NCBI GenBank assembly: GCA_009746045.1
Contig: RPFO01002052.1
Location: forward strand, 1 to 29,323
Length of the DNA stretch: 29,323 nucleotides
DNA from: Mesostigma viride
Taxonomy: Eukaryota; Streptophyta; Mesostigmatophyceae; Mesostigmatales; Mesostigmataceae
Direction of reading: 5' to 3'
Shown here: one piece after another, positions 18,935-28,140 of the stretch
Layout: each line of letters begins with the position of its first letter
Position numbering within the stretch: position 1 is the stretch's first letter
The notes under the pieces: model-generated
The model's database searches: none
What the model saw: only the letters and a program-made list of their open reading frames with translations
Told to the model about the DNA's origin: nothing
Translations under genes and position numbers: made by a program

Positions 18935-19201
18935 CCAACTTACACCTACAGTCATCCGCAAAAGTTCTCCTGTCCGGGGAGTGATGCAAGCCTTTCGGAT
19001 TTGGTACTAGATAAATCACTCGAGATCTGTGTGTAGTATATATGCCCATACATTTACTATACCCGATTCATTAATATATTTATTTGTATACCCCAAAAGT
19101 TCTGCATTCGAAATTTTTGCCATACCACGTGGCAGTAGGCACGTCGCTTTGCAGAGTGACGACTGATGGTAATATGACAGATGATCTCTCAGACGACGTG
19201 C

Positions 19202-19272
19202 AAAAAAGCACCGGGCTCACGCTAGAATCGAACCGCGGACGTCGTTATCCACGGTAGCATGGTGACGCCCGA
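19202..19272 (-). ncRNA. tRNA-like fragment followed by T-run
   Basis: The minus strand reads GGGCGTCACCATGCTACCG, then GACGTCCGCGGTTCGATTC, GAGCCC, and a run of six T's (19202-19207) resembling a Pol III terminator. GGGC/GCCC could pair as a shortened acceptor stem. The length is below that of a normal tRNA and the T-stem is imperfect. It shares CATG, TACC/TATCC and GACGTCC blocks with the fragment at 18852-18934, suggesting a common repeat family. Confidence 0.25.
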
Positions 19273-19870
19273 ATCCAAACATCCCGATTGTCGCGTCAAA
19301 TTGGCTGCGTGTTGTTCCTTTTTATACCTGCGGGACCGTGAAGACCGACGCTTGGATTACGTCACATTGTGAGTCGTCCAATCCGCATGCGCGGTTTGTC
19401 AATAAGAATAATCTAGCGCCGCGTTTCGCCTCGTTGGCCGAATGGCGAGCATGCCACGTTTTCCGTCCTGAACGCCGGTTACGCTGGGCCGTTGACAGCT
19501 AGGGGTCGCTCCACGGACGATCGGTCACAACAGCTGTTGGGTTTCGAAAACCGCACCACCACTGCTGCCGCCATAGCTGTTTTCTGTAATAATCATCGCT
19601 GCCTAGCTGAAGATGGTGAGGAATCTGCCGCCTCAACTCGCCGCCATAATGAAAAAGGTGCATCAACAGCGCAGTCTTTTTTGATGTCGAGCGTGATGTT
19701 TGTTGCTATGCCTTCAAATGGTCCGGTTAGTTTATAGCTAGCCCAATTCTAATCGTGGTCCTGTTCAATGCCGTTTTTCCCCCTTCCTGATTTATGCGTG
19801 CAGGTAAATGTGCAACGAACCCCTACTTACTCGCGCAAGCAGGGTGGCGTCTATGATGCCCTTTTGTAGT

Positions 19871-20367
19871 CCTCAGCCAGCGATATGGCTTGTTTTTTCG
19901 TGTTGGTCCTCAGCCAGCGACATGACTTCTTTTTTCTGGTTGGTTCTCGGCCAGCGATATGCCTTCTTTTTAAGGGTTGGTCCTCAGCCAGCGACATGGC
20001 TTCTTTTTTCGTGTTGGTCCTCAGCCAGCGATATGCCTTCTTTTTTAGGGTTGGTCCTCAGCCAGCAATATGTTTTCTTTTTTCGTGTTGGTCCTCAGCC
20101 AGCGACACGGCTTCTTTTTAAGGGTTGGTCCTCAGCGAGCGACCAGAGTATTTTTTCGTATTGGTCCTCTGCCAGCTAAATGTTTTCTTTTTTCGTGTTG
20201 GTCCTAAGCCAGCTAAATGTTTTCTTTTTTCGTGTTGGTCGTCAGCCAGCGATATGTTTTCTTTTTTCGTGTTGGTCCTAAGCCAGCGATATGTTTTCTT
20301 TTTTCGTGTTGGTCCTCAGCCAGCGATATGGCTTCTTTTTTCGTGTTGGTCCTCAGCCAGCGATATG
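19871..20367 (+). repeat. 37-bp tandem satellite, about 13.4 copies
   Basis: Units begin cctcagccagcgatatg, continue with a cttcttttttcg-type T-rich stretch and close with tgttggt. Starts fall at 19871, 19908, 19945, 19982, 20019, 20056, 20093, 20130, 20166, 20203, 20240, 20277, 20314 and a partial at 20351. Only one unit is 36 bp. As 37 is not a multiple of three, the same peptide-like string (FFVLVLSQRY, FFRVGPQPA) appears in rotating frames. Confidence 0.95.
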
Positions 20368-22668
20368 TCCACCACCACCATCCATGCGAGCACCCCACCA
20401 CCATCATCCATGCATGCCAGCACCCCACCACCACCATCCATGCGTGCCAGCCACCCACCACCACCATCCATGCGTGCCAGCACCCCACCACCACCATCCA
20501 TGCGTGCCAGCACCCCACCACCACCATCCATGCATGCCAGCCACCCACCACCACCATCCATGCATGCCAGCCACCCACCACCACCATCCATGCATGCCAG
20601 CCACCCACCACCACCATCCATGCGTGCCAGCCACCCACCACCAACATCCATGCGTGCCAGCACCCCACCACCACCATCCATGCATGCCAGCCACCCACCA
20701 CCACCATCCATGCATGCCAGCACCCCACCACCACCATCCATGCATGCCAGCCACCCACCACCACCATCCATGCGTGCCAGCCACCCACCACCACCATCCA
20801 TGCGTGCCAGCCACCCACCACCACCATCCATGCGTGCCAGCACCCCACCACCACCATCCATGCATGCCAGCCACCCACCACCACCATCCATGCGTGCCAG
20901 CCACCCACCACCACCATCCATGCGTGCCAGCACCCCACCACCACCATCCATGCGTGCCAGCCACCCACCACCACCATCCATGCGTGCCAGCACCCCACCA
21001 CCACCATCCATGCGTGCCAGCACCCCACCACCACCATCCATGCATGCCAGCCACCCACCACCACCATCCATGCGTGCCAGCCACCCACCACCACCATCCA
21101 TGCATGCCAGCCACCCACCACCACCATCCATGCGTGCCAGCACCCCACCACCACCATCCATGCATGCCAGCCACCCACCACCACCATCCATGCATGCCAG
21201 CACCCCACCACCACCATCCATGCATGCCAGCCACCCACCACCACCATCCATGCATGCCAGCCACCCACCACCACCATCCATGCGTGCCAGCCACCCACCA
21301 CCACCATCCATGCGTGCCAGCACCCCACCACCACCATCCATGCATGCCAGCCACCCACCACCACCATCCATGCGTGCCAGCCACCCACCACCACCATCCA
21401 TGCGTGCCAGCACCCCACCACCACCATCCATGCGTGCCAGCCACCCACCACCACCATCCATGCGTGCCAGCACCCCACCACCACCATCCATGCATGCCAG
21501 CCACCCACCACCACCATCCATGCGTGCCAGCCACCCACCACCACCATCCATGCATGCCAGCCACCCACCACCACCATCCATGCATGCCAGCCACCCACCA
21601 CCACCATCCATGCATGCCAGCCACCCACCACCACCATCCATGCCTGCCAGCACCCCACCACCATCATCCATGCGTGCCAGCACCCCACCACCACCATCCA
21701 TGCATGCCAGCCACCCACCACCACCATCCATGCATGCCAGCACCCCACCACCATCATCCATGCATGCCAGCACCCCACCACCACCATCCATGCATGCCAG
21801 CCACCCACCACCACCATCCATGCATGCCAGCCACCCACCACCACCATCCATGCGTGCCAGCACCCCACCACCACCATCCATGCATGCCAGCCACCCACCA
21901 CCACCCGATCCATGCGTGCCAGCCACCCACCACCACCATCCATGCGTGCCAGCACCCCACCACCACCATCCATGCATGCCAGCCACCCACCACCACCATC
22001 CATGCGTGCCAGCCACCCACCACCACCATCCATGCGTGCCAGCACCCCACCACCACCATCCATGCGTGCCAGCCACCCACCACCACCATCCATGCATGCC
22101 AGCACCCCACCACCATCATCCATGCATGCCAGCACCCCACCACCACCATCCATGCATGCCAGCCACCCACCACCACCATCCATGCATGCCAGCCACCCAC
22201 CACCACCATCCATGCGTGCCAGCACCCCACCACCACCATCCATGCATGCCAGCCACCCACCACCACCATCCATGCATGCCAGCCACCCACCACCACCATC
22301 CATGCATGCCAGCACCCCACCACCACCATCCATGCATGCCAGCCACCCACCACCACCATCCATGCATGCCAGCCACCCACCACCACCATCCATGCGTGCC
22401 AGCACCCCACCACCACCATCCATGCATGCCAGCCACCCACCACCACCATCCATGCATTCCAGCCACCCACCACCACCATCCATGCATGCCAGCACCCCAC
22501 CACCACCATCCATGCATGCCAGCCACCCACCACCACCATCCATGCATGCCAGCACCCCACCACCACCATCCATGCGTGCCAGCCACCCACCACCACCATC
22601 CATGCATGCCAGAACCCCACCACCATCATCCATGCGTGCCAGCACCCCACCACCACCACCCATGCGTG
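20368..22668 (+). repeat. 30-bp minisatellite, about 76 copies
   Basis: The unit is 30 bp, built as ccaccaccaccatccatg, then catg or cgtg, then ccagccac or ccagcacc. Three binary variants predominate (tgcatg/tgcgtg, gccac/gcacc, rarer caccatcatc). A 2-bp insertion at about 21906 (cccgatcc) shifts the phase once. The array directly abuts the 37-bp satellite. All six frames are open for hundreds of codons (PPPPSM, HHHHPC, TTTIHACQ and Gly/Trp-rich reverse versions), a consequence of a stop-free unit divisible by three. Confidence 0.97.
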
Positions 22669-22704
22669 ATTTTTTGGGGGAGTGGTCAGTATTGTTTTTG
22701 GGTA

Positions 22705-23209
22705 GGGTCGCTCTGCAGAGTGACCCCTACCCTTGCGCAATGTCGCAGTCTTTGTTTGTAGGGTCGCGCTGCAGAGTGACCCCTTCACAATGCAAACTTC
22801 CATTCAGTGTTTGTAGGGTCGCGCTGCAGAGTCACCTTTCCAAGATACGTTATTCAATAACATTTTGTTTGTAGGGTCGCGCTGCAGAGTCACCTTTCCA
22901 AGATACGTTATTCAATAACATTTTGTTTGTAGGGTAGCGCTGCAGAGTCACCTTTCCAAGATACGTTATTCAATCACATTTTTGTTGTAAGGTCGCGCTG
23001 CCGAGACACCCTTCCATGAAATATTTTTATGCTATATTTTGTTGGTAGGGTCGTTCCTTAACATGGTTCTTATGTCTTATTTTGCGGAAGGGTCTCGCTA
23101 CAGAATAACCCCTTCCCTGACATTAGTTACATCTTCGATTTTTTTTTTCCCCAAACCTGAATGGGATTTCATCCTTGTTTCTTCTTAGGGTAGCGCTGCA
23201 GCGCCACCC
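22705..23209 (+). repeat. Array of family-2 palindromes, 55-58 bp spacing
   Basis: 22-bp copies start at 22705, 22761, 22816, 22874, 22932 and 22990, with degenerate ones near 23048 and 23090 and one at 23188. The middle units share the spacer tttccaagatacgttattcaa, so this is a tandem duplication of motif plus spacer, not independent sites. The copy at 23188-23209 has GC pairs in the inner stem. The array occupies the presumed intron or 5' flank before the exon at 23280. Confidence 0.9.
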
Positions 23210-23279
23210 CTCACGCTGATGCGAATTTACACTTTCTTCATCCGACATTGGTCTATTTGTTTTTCCTTATTTGCCGCAG

Positions 23280-24737
23280 AAGGAACAAGAGAAGGAGAGG
23301 GAAGTTCAGCTTCAGAAGGAAAAGGAGGAGCAGGAGAGGGCCTCCTTGCTTCAGAAGGAAAAGGAGGAGCAGGAGAGGGCCTCTTCGCCAAAGAAGGGAA
23401 AAGAGGTGGAGAGGGCCACCTATGTCGACAAGGTCAAGTCGACGAGCGAGTCTCCTAAGTATAGTACGCCACCCGCCTCTCCGCCCAAGGGCGTAGAGGA
23501 GTTTCCTCCTCTGTCAACAATGCATGCTGCCGGGGCTGGGCCAAGCTCCGTGGAGGCGTCGGCCTCCAAATCTCCCAAGCGGCCCGCACCTGAGGCACAG
23601 GCTGCCGGGGCTGGGTCCAGCTCCGTTGTGTCTCCACAGTCTCCCCAGCGGCCCGCACCTGAGGCACAGGCTGCCGGGGCTGGGTCCAGCTCCGTCGTGT
23701 CTCCACAGTCTCCCCAGCGGCCCGCCATCAACAAGGAGTCCCCCGTCCGCGGGGCGTCGACCTCAAACTCGCCGAGGTCCGCCCCCGTCGAGGTGGTTAC
23801 CTCGAAGCCCAGCTCGCCGCCCAAGTCTTCTCCAAGGGCCCACCACGAGGCGTCTGAGCAGGGCAGCCCGCCGCCCAAGTCACCTCTAAGGTCCCACCAC
23901 GAGGCTTCGACCTCGAAGGTCAGCACGTCGCCCAGGTCTCCCTCAAGGTCCCACCCGTCTCCCCAAAGCTCCCCTCCAAAGAAGGGGGCGACCTCCAAGT
24001 CCCGATCACCGCCCAAGTCGCCTGCAAAATCTCCAGGTCGGAAGTCTCCGCCCAAGCGCCGGTCGTCAAACTCACCTCCGAGGAGCCGCTCCCCACAGGC
24101 AAGAAAGAAAGCAAGAGCGGAATGGGAGGAGAAGGAGGATGACCATGAGCGATTCCTGCGTGATCTGCAGAAGAACATTGACCTCCTGATCAGCATGGAG
24201 GACAGGGACAAGGCAGACCCAAGGCCACTGGAGGATCTTCCGGAGGAGGAAAGAAAGAGAAGGAATGACCGCATGGCACTTCTGACTTCTTATCTGGATC
24301 AGGCAACGCAGCACGCCGAAGATCTGGTGAATCTGGAGAAAAAGGACAAGGAACGGAAGGCCGCCCAGGAGCTCCTGGAAAGGGAGCAGAGGGAATGGGT
24401 GAAGAAGGAAAGGGCAGAGCGAGAGGCGAAGCAGGCAGAAATGGAAGCTGCGGAGATGGAGGAGGCGGAGCGCAGGAAGAGGAGGGCGTCGTGGGAGCGG
24501 GACGAAAAGGAGAGAAAGGCGAATGAGGAAAGGAAAAAGAAGGACGAGGAGGCAAAGGCGAAGAGGAAGGTGCAGGAGGAGGGGAAGAGGATGATGGAGG
24601 CGGGTGTGGCGGCACGCCTGAAATACCAAGCCAAACTTGAGGAGGAGCGCAGGAAGGCGCAGGCTGCAGAAAAGTCGACGGAGGTGGATGGGAAGACCGC
24701 GGGGGTCTCGGAGAAGGAGGGTACGGAGCCGTCTCAG
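23280..24737 (+). CDS. Right gene, SP/RS-rich plus coiled-coil exon
   Basis: The 486-codon exon is phase 0 at both ends, between ttgccgcag (23271-23279) and GTGAGA (24738). It begins with two copies of a 13-residue Lys/Glu repeat (LQKEKEEQERAS) and continues with a 23-residue repeat (PEAQAAGAGSSSVVSPQSPQ) twice at 23581-23718. A long Ser/Pro/Arg region follows (SPPKSPAKSPGRKSPPKRRS), then a charged helical segment from about 24110 (WEEKEDDHERFLRDLQKNID to RRKAQAAEKSTEVDGKTA) that reads as a continuous coiled coil. Such RS-plus-coiled-coil layouts occur in nuclear and RNA-binding proteins, but no specific family is recognised. No frameshift is seen here. An upstream first exon was not found, so the start codon is unresolved. 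Confidence 0.6.
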
Positions 24738-25347
24738 GTGAGAAACAGTTTTTACCCCCATTAGTGTGCGTGTTTTTTTTAACGGTTTCGTTATTCCTTA
24801 TCTCTGCTAAGCTCGTTTGACCATGAATGGGTCATTTCGCAGAGTGACCCTAACCTGAACCAACAAGTATGCTTTTCCCTGTTGTTTTAATTTCAGAGGA
24901 AGCGGGGGGCAGACGAAAAGAAGTCAGAGGATCCCAAGAAGAGCGGGACAACAACGGAGGTGAGCGATAAGTAATCCTGTGTTTTTCGCCTTTGTTCTTT
25001 GTTCATTTGTCCTTCATTTCTGAGTTGCCGTTTCCTTCGCATGTGTGATTAATTTATGGAGGGTCATTTCGCAGAGTGACCCTAAACTTTTTCAACGAGT
25101 ATGCTTTCCTCTGTCTTGCTGCATCCAGAGGAAGAAAGGGGGAGATGAGACAGAGTCTCAGGGGAACGCCGAGGTTGGGAGTGGGGAGGAGAAATTGCGG
25201 GTGAGCTAATAATTTTTTCGCCGCTTAGTGCATGTCAGTTAGTCCTTCGTTCTGTTTGAGATTTTTTTATGAAGGGTCACTTCGCAGAGTGACCCTAAAC
25301 TTTTTTTCCGATTATGCTTTTTTTTCGTTTTGTGGACCTGTGTGCAG
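24738..25347 (+). repeat. Three homologous introns with two small exons
   Basis: Introns 24738-24896, 24960-25128 and 25201-25347 share a layout and sequence: gtgag donor, one family-2 palindrome (24829-24850, 25061-25082, 25274-25295; GGTCATTTCGCAGAGTGACC and a variant), then accctaa, a tatgcttt block and the acceptor. Between them lie exons of 63 bp (24897-24959, RKRGADEKKSEDPKKSGTTT) and 72 bp (25129-25200, RKKGGDETESQGNAEVGSGE), both starting aggaag and both phase 0. The arrangement reads as tandem duplication of an exon-intron module. Confidence 0.75.
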
Positions 25348-26411
25348 CCGATCCAGTTGAGGGGCTTGGAAACTTGGAAGTCATGGTTGACGACTTACGA
25401 AAAACATCTGAACGATGACGCCAAGTCGTTCTTGAGCACCTTGTGTCGAAGGAGATCGAAGTTGCGATCGATGACGGTGTCTGGCATGAGAGGTTGTCAG
25501 TCGGGTCTGATGAGAAGATGAACCCTTGGAGTGATCCAACACTTCGTGATCTTTTGTTCGAAGTCATGGGGCGGAGCCTTCGAGGCAAAAGGTTAAAGGG
25601 GAAAGAAATTGCATCTCTTTTCGACACCTTTGAGTTGCTTGTTACCGAGTGCGGGTCAACGATACCCGACGCAGCGGATGTTACAGCTTATGTTCCTCGA
25701 AGCCTGCTCGTCTGGATCAAGCTGTCTTGTGCGACCAAACAGTACTGCAAGGACACGAGACAGCACCCATTGTCACACGAGTATTTTGACATCATCATAT
25801 CTGTCTGCAGGTGGGAAATGTACCAGGTCCTAGAGCAGGGGAAGACAGGTGAGGATTGGGACACCTCCCCGCTGACGGAAATCGATGTCAATCTGCTCTT
25901 GAAGAAAGGGTTCAAGGATGCGCAGTTCGACTGGGATGTCTTCGGCGACTTTCTGTCGCCATGGACCACTCGGTATCTCCCGAGTTGTTCGGGCTGGCAC
26001 AAAGTGATTGAAGATTTGGATGGGGTTAGATCGCACTTCCTTTCGTCGTATTCAGTGTGGATGGCGCAGTTTAGGGTGAACCCAGACCCTATTCTTCCGA
26101 GTCGAGCTGTTGAATTGTTTCTTCAGTTGTGCGAGGATGAGATCCTGCGTTTTCGTCAGAGTGGGGAGTTCGACATGGCCGGACAGTATGAGCCCCCACG
26201 AAAGGAGGTTGTCGCATGGCTTGAGTACAAGGGGATCGACGACTGCCTGTCGTTAGTGACGGCGAACATAAACGAGAAATCATGGAGTCAGGACATGCTA
26301 TCTCACTTGTTTTTTCTTCGGACGTTTTTCGAAAACGAACTGAGCCACACAACTCCATCTGAGATGTGGCCGATCGGACAAGTGTTGCGGGAGTGGAGAT
26401 TTGACATTGAG
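25348..26411 (+). pseudogene. Right gene, large unknown exon
   Basis: From tgtgcag the frame reads PIQLRGLETWKSWLTTYEKH. A shift near 25410-25440 leads into a continuous frame: VSKEIEVAIDDGVWHERLSV, WSDPTLRDLLFEVMGRSLRG, GKEIASLFDTFELLVTECGS, EYFDIIISVCRWEMYQVLEQ, DVNLLLKKGFKDAQFDWDVF, SRAVELFLQLCEDEILRFRQ, EMWPIGQVLREWRFDIE. It ends at gag|gtaatt (26412). The pattern of amphipathic helices suggests an all-alpha fold. No catalytic motif or known family is recognised. With one frameshift it is either a slightly damaged gene or a sequence error; the 320-codon remainder is clearly protein-like. Confidence 0.55.
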
Positions 26412-26528
26412 GTAATTATTGACATTTGTGTACATTTTTATTCAGTCCGTTTAGATTTGTGTTGTGTATTTCTTTTGTTGAAAATTGTTACTAACGATCA
26501 ACGCATTTCTTTCTCTCCTTCCCGCCAG

Positions 26529-27014
26529 GAGGGTGACATTCCACGTTTTGAGGGACAAAGTCCTTCAGCGTGGAACCGGAGGTAAGCAAATGCCGCTAAA
26601 GGTTCGGGGTCGATTTGTGAAGATAGGATATTCAAGAAATACTTCCTGTTTTGACTGACTTTGTATATTTATCTGAACGCACGTTTCGTCTTGCAGGATG
26701 ACGATCAACCTTTCGAAGAGGTCGAAGGGATGGGGACGGAGAACGTAGAGGTAGGAAATTTGTTTCATTTTACTGTTCAAGCTTAGGGTTGGGGTCGCTC
26801 CGCAGAGCAACGTTAAAACAAAATTAATGCTCGTTTTTTTTATGTCATCGTCTGAATTATTATTTTTTTTTTTCATGCAGGAGGTGGACGAGAAGGAAGA
26901 GGAGGAGAAGGAGCAGGAGGTGGACGAGGAGGAAGAGGAGGAGGAGCACGAGGAGGAGGAGGAGGAGGAAGAAAATGAGCCCGAGCCAACTCCGAAGGGG
27001 AAGGGAAGGCAAAG
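26529..27014 (+). pseudogene. Right gene, three small exons ending in acidic tract
   Basis: The exons are 26529-26581 (53 bp), 26697-26750 (54 bp; DDDQPFEEVEGMGTENVE) and 26881-27014 (134 bp). All have ccag/gcag acceptors and GTAAGC, GTAGGA, GTTTGT donors. The third encodes almost pure Glu/Asp (EVDEKEEEEKEQEVDEEEEE) followed by PTPKGKGRQR. The 53-bp exon breaks phase; its alternative frame VTFHVLRDKVLQRGTG looks more protein-like, implying a lost or gained base. The third intron holds a family-2 palindrome at 26792-26813; the first two introns hold none. Confidence 0.45.
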
Positions 27015-27144
27015 GTTTGTACAATGTTTTTTAATTTTTAACGCTGAAGGTCGCGCTGCAGAGCTAGGATGCCAGAGTTCAGATTACTCTTCTTAATACA
27101 TTTCGCTTCATGTGTATGTTGTGTGTTGTTGGTATACCTTCCAG

Positions 27145-27734
27145 CAGGCTAAAAAAAAGGCGACGACGACATTCCAGGATCCCAAGAAGCTTATTGACAA
27201 AAAGAATAAGGTGAAGACTATCTGTGATATTGGCGACCTCATCCTAGGCAAGCCCCCTAAGGATGTTACGATTGGTGCCGGGGAGTTTCGCAAGTATCTC
27301 ACCCAACTACGCGTTGAGGCGGCGGCCGATTTCGCAAAGCAATCTGACGGGCATCGCATGAAAGGGTGAAAGGGGGAAGGGAGGCTTTGTCAGAAGTCGA
27401 GATAGGGAGGGGGGCTGACCTTCAACGGTGAGCTGGCCTATGATTTCGTCAACCAAGTCAAGTCCAAGGGCACCGAAAAGTTCAAGTGGAAACCAAAGGA
27501 GTACACGGAGGCGAAGGTGGACAAGGTCATCAAGTTCATGAAGTGGGATCTCAAGAGAAGGGATCGTGAACGGGCGAAGCTGCTTGAGGGTCAGGCAAAA
27601 GCGTCCAAAAAGAAGAGGGATGCGGATAAAAAGGAGAAGGGGAAGGATAAGGGGGTGGAAATGGAGGATGACGCGGCCGGGGGGAGAAGGGCGGGAAGGG
27701 AAAGAAGGGGAAGAAGGCGGGAGAAAAGGAAGAG
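27145..27734 (+). pseudogene. Right gene, Lys-rich helical exon (frameshifted)
   Basis: After ccttccag (cagcag, so start 27145 or 27148) the frame reads PKKLIDKKNKVKTICDIGDL, then DVTIGAGEFRKYLTQLRVEA, and stops at 27367-27369. It resumes near 27415 as LTFNGELAYDFVNQVKSKGT, FKWKPKEYTEAKVDKVIKFM, WDLKRRDRERAKLLEGQAKA and a Lys-rich tail. A further shift at the G-run near 27680 gives GEKGGKGKKGKKAGEKEE before donor GTGCGT (27735). The middle part matches left-gene exon 2386-2890 in pattern (AKALIKWMQ.., ..MADAKTLIKML..DARRD). The intron before it contains a degenerate palindrome at 27048-27069. Confidence 0.45.
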
Positions 27735-28140
27735 GTGCGTTTTTCGCGGAATTTTTGATTTAGAGGGGTAGCTCTGTGGAGTGAACCTTTTTACCTTCTC
27801 CGTGCTTTGCACCCTATTCGGGATTTTTTGTCTGCACGCCGACTATTTGCAAACGTTAAACTATTTATTGTTTTCCTGTCTCATCCTTGTCAATGTCTTC
27901 CTCCAGGGTGGCGAGGGGGAGAAAGGCGGAAAAGGAAAGAAGGGGAAGAAGGCGGGAGAAAAGGAAGCGGTGCGTTTTTGGTGATTTAGATTCAGAGGGG
28001 TAGCTCCGTGGAGTGACCCTTTTTACCTTCTGTGTTCTTAGCACCCTACTCTGAGATTTTCCTACGCTCGCGGACTATATGCATACGTTTAACTATTTAT
28101 TGCTTTCTTGTCTCATGTTCGTCAATGCCTTCGTTCAGGG
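27675..28140 (+). repeat. Tandem exon-intron duplication (Gly/Lys cassette)
   Basis: The cassette at about 27675-27906 (3' end of the previous exon plus intron) is repeated at 27907-28140. The repeated exon 27907-27969 is 63 bp, phase 0, and encodes GGEGEKGGKGKKGKKAGEKE. The introns 27735-27906 and 27970-28140 share GTGCGTTTTT donors, one family-2 palindrome each (27766-27787, 27998-28019), the ctttttaccttct block and the tattta..tgtctcat region before the acceptor. Confidence 0.8.

Larger units (their letters stand above)
18533..19870. other. Non-coding interval with tRNA-like fragments
   Basis: AT-rich DNA to about 18780 is followed by mixed sequence without a convincing gene. It contains a family-2-like motif at 19141-19162 (GTCGCTTTGCAGAGTGACG), two tRNA-like antisense stretches, and a short open frame at 19492-19737 with no splice or family support. 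Confidence 0.5.

Noticed and set aside
19492-19737. Short + frame of 81 codons
   Set aside because: No family, no splice context linking it to the right gene, and it lies next to satellite DNA. Not distinguishable from chance.
20213-22874. Very long open frames (up to 885 codons) across the 30-bp array on both strands
   Set aside because: The unit is 30 bp and stop-free in every frame, so openness is automatic. There is no conserved domain or start context.
22705-23209. CRISPR-like array (22-bp palindromic repeats with about 35-bp spacers)
   Set aside because: The spacers are nearly identical to each other, there are no cas genes, and the context is eukaryotic. It is a tandem duplication.
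23420-24761. Minus-strand frames of 229-284 codons opposite the SP/RS exon
   Set aside because: They mirror the low-complexity Ser/Pro/Lys coding exon, which has proper splice sites and consistent phase on the + strand.
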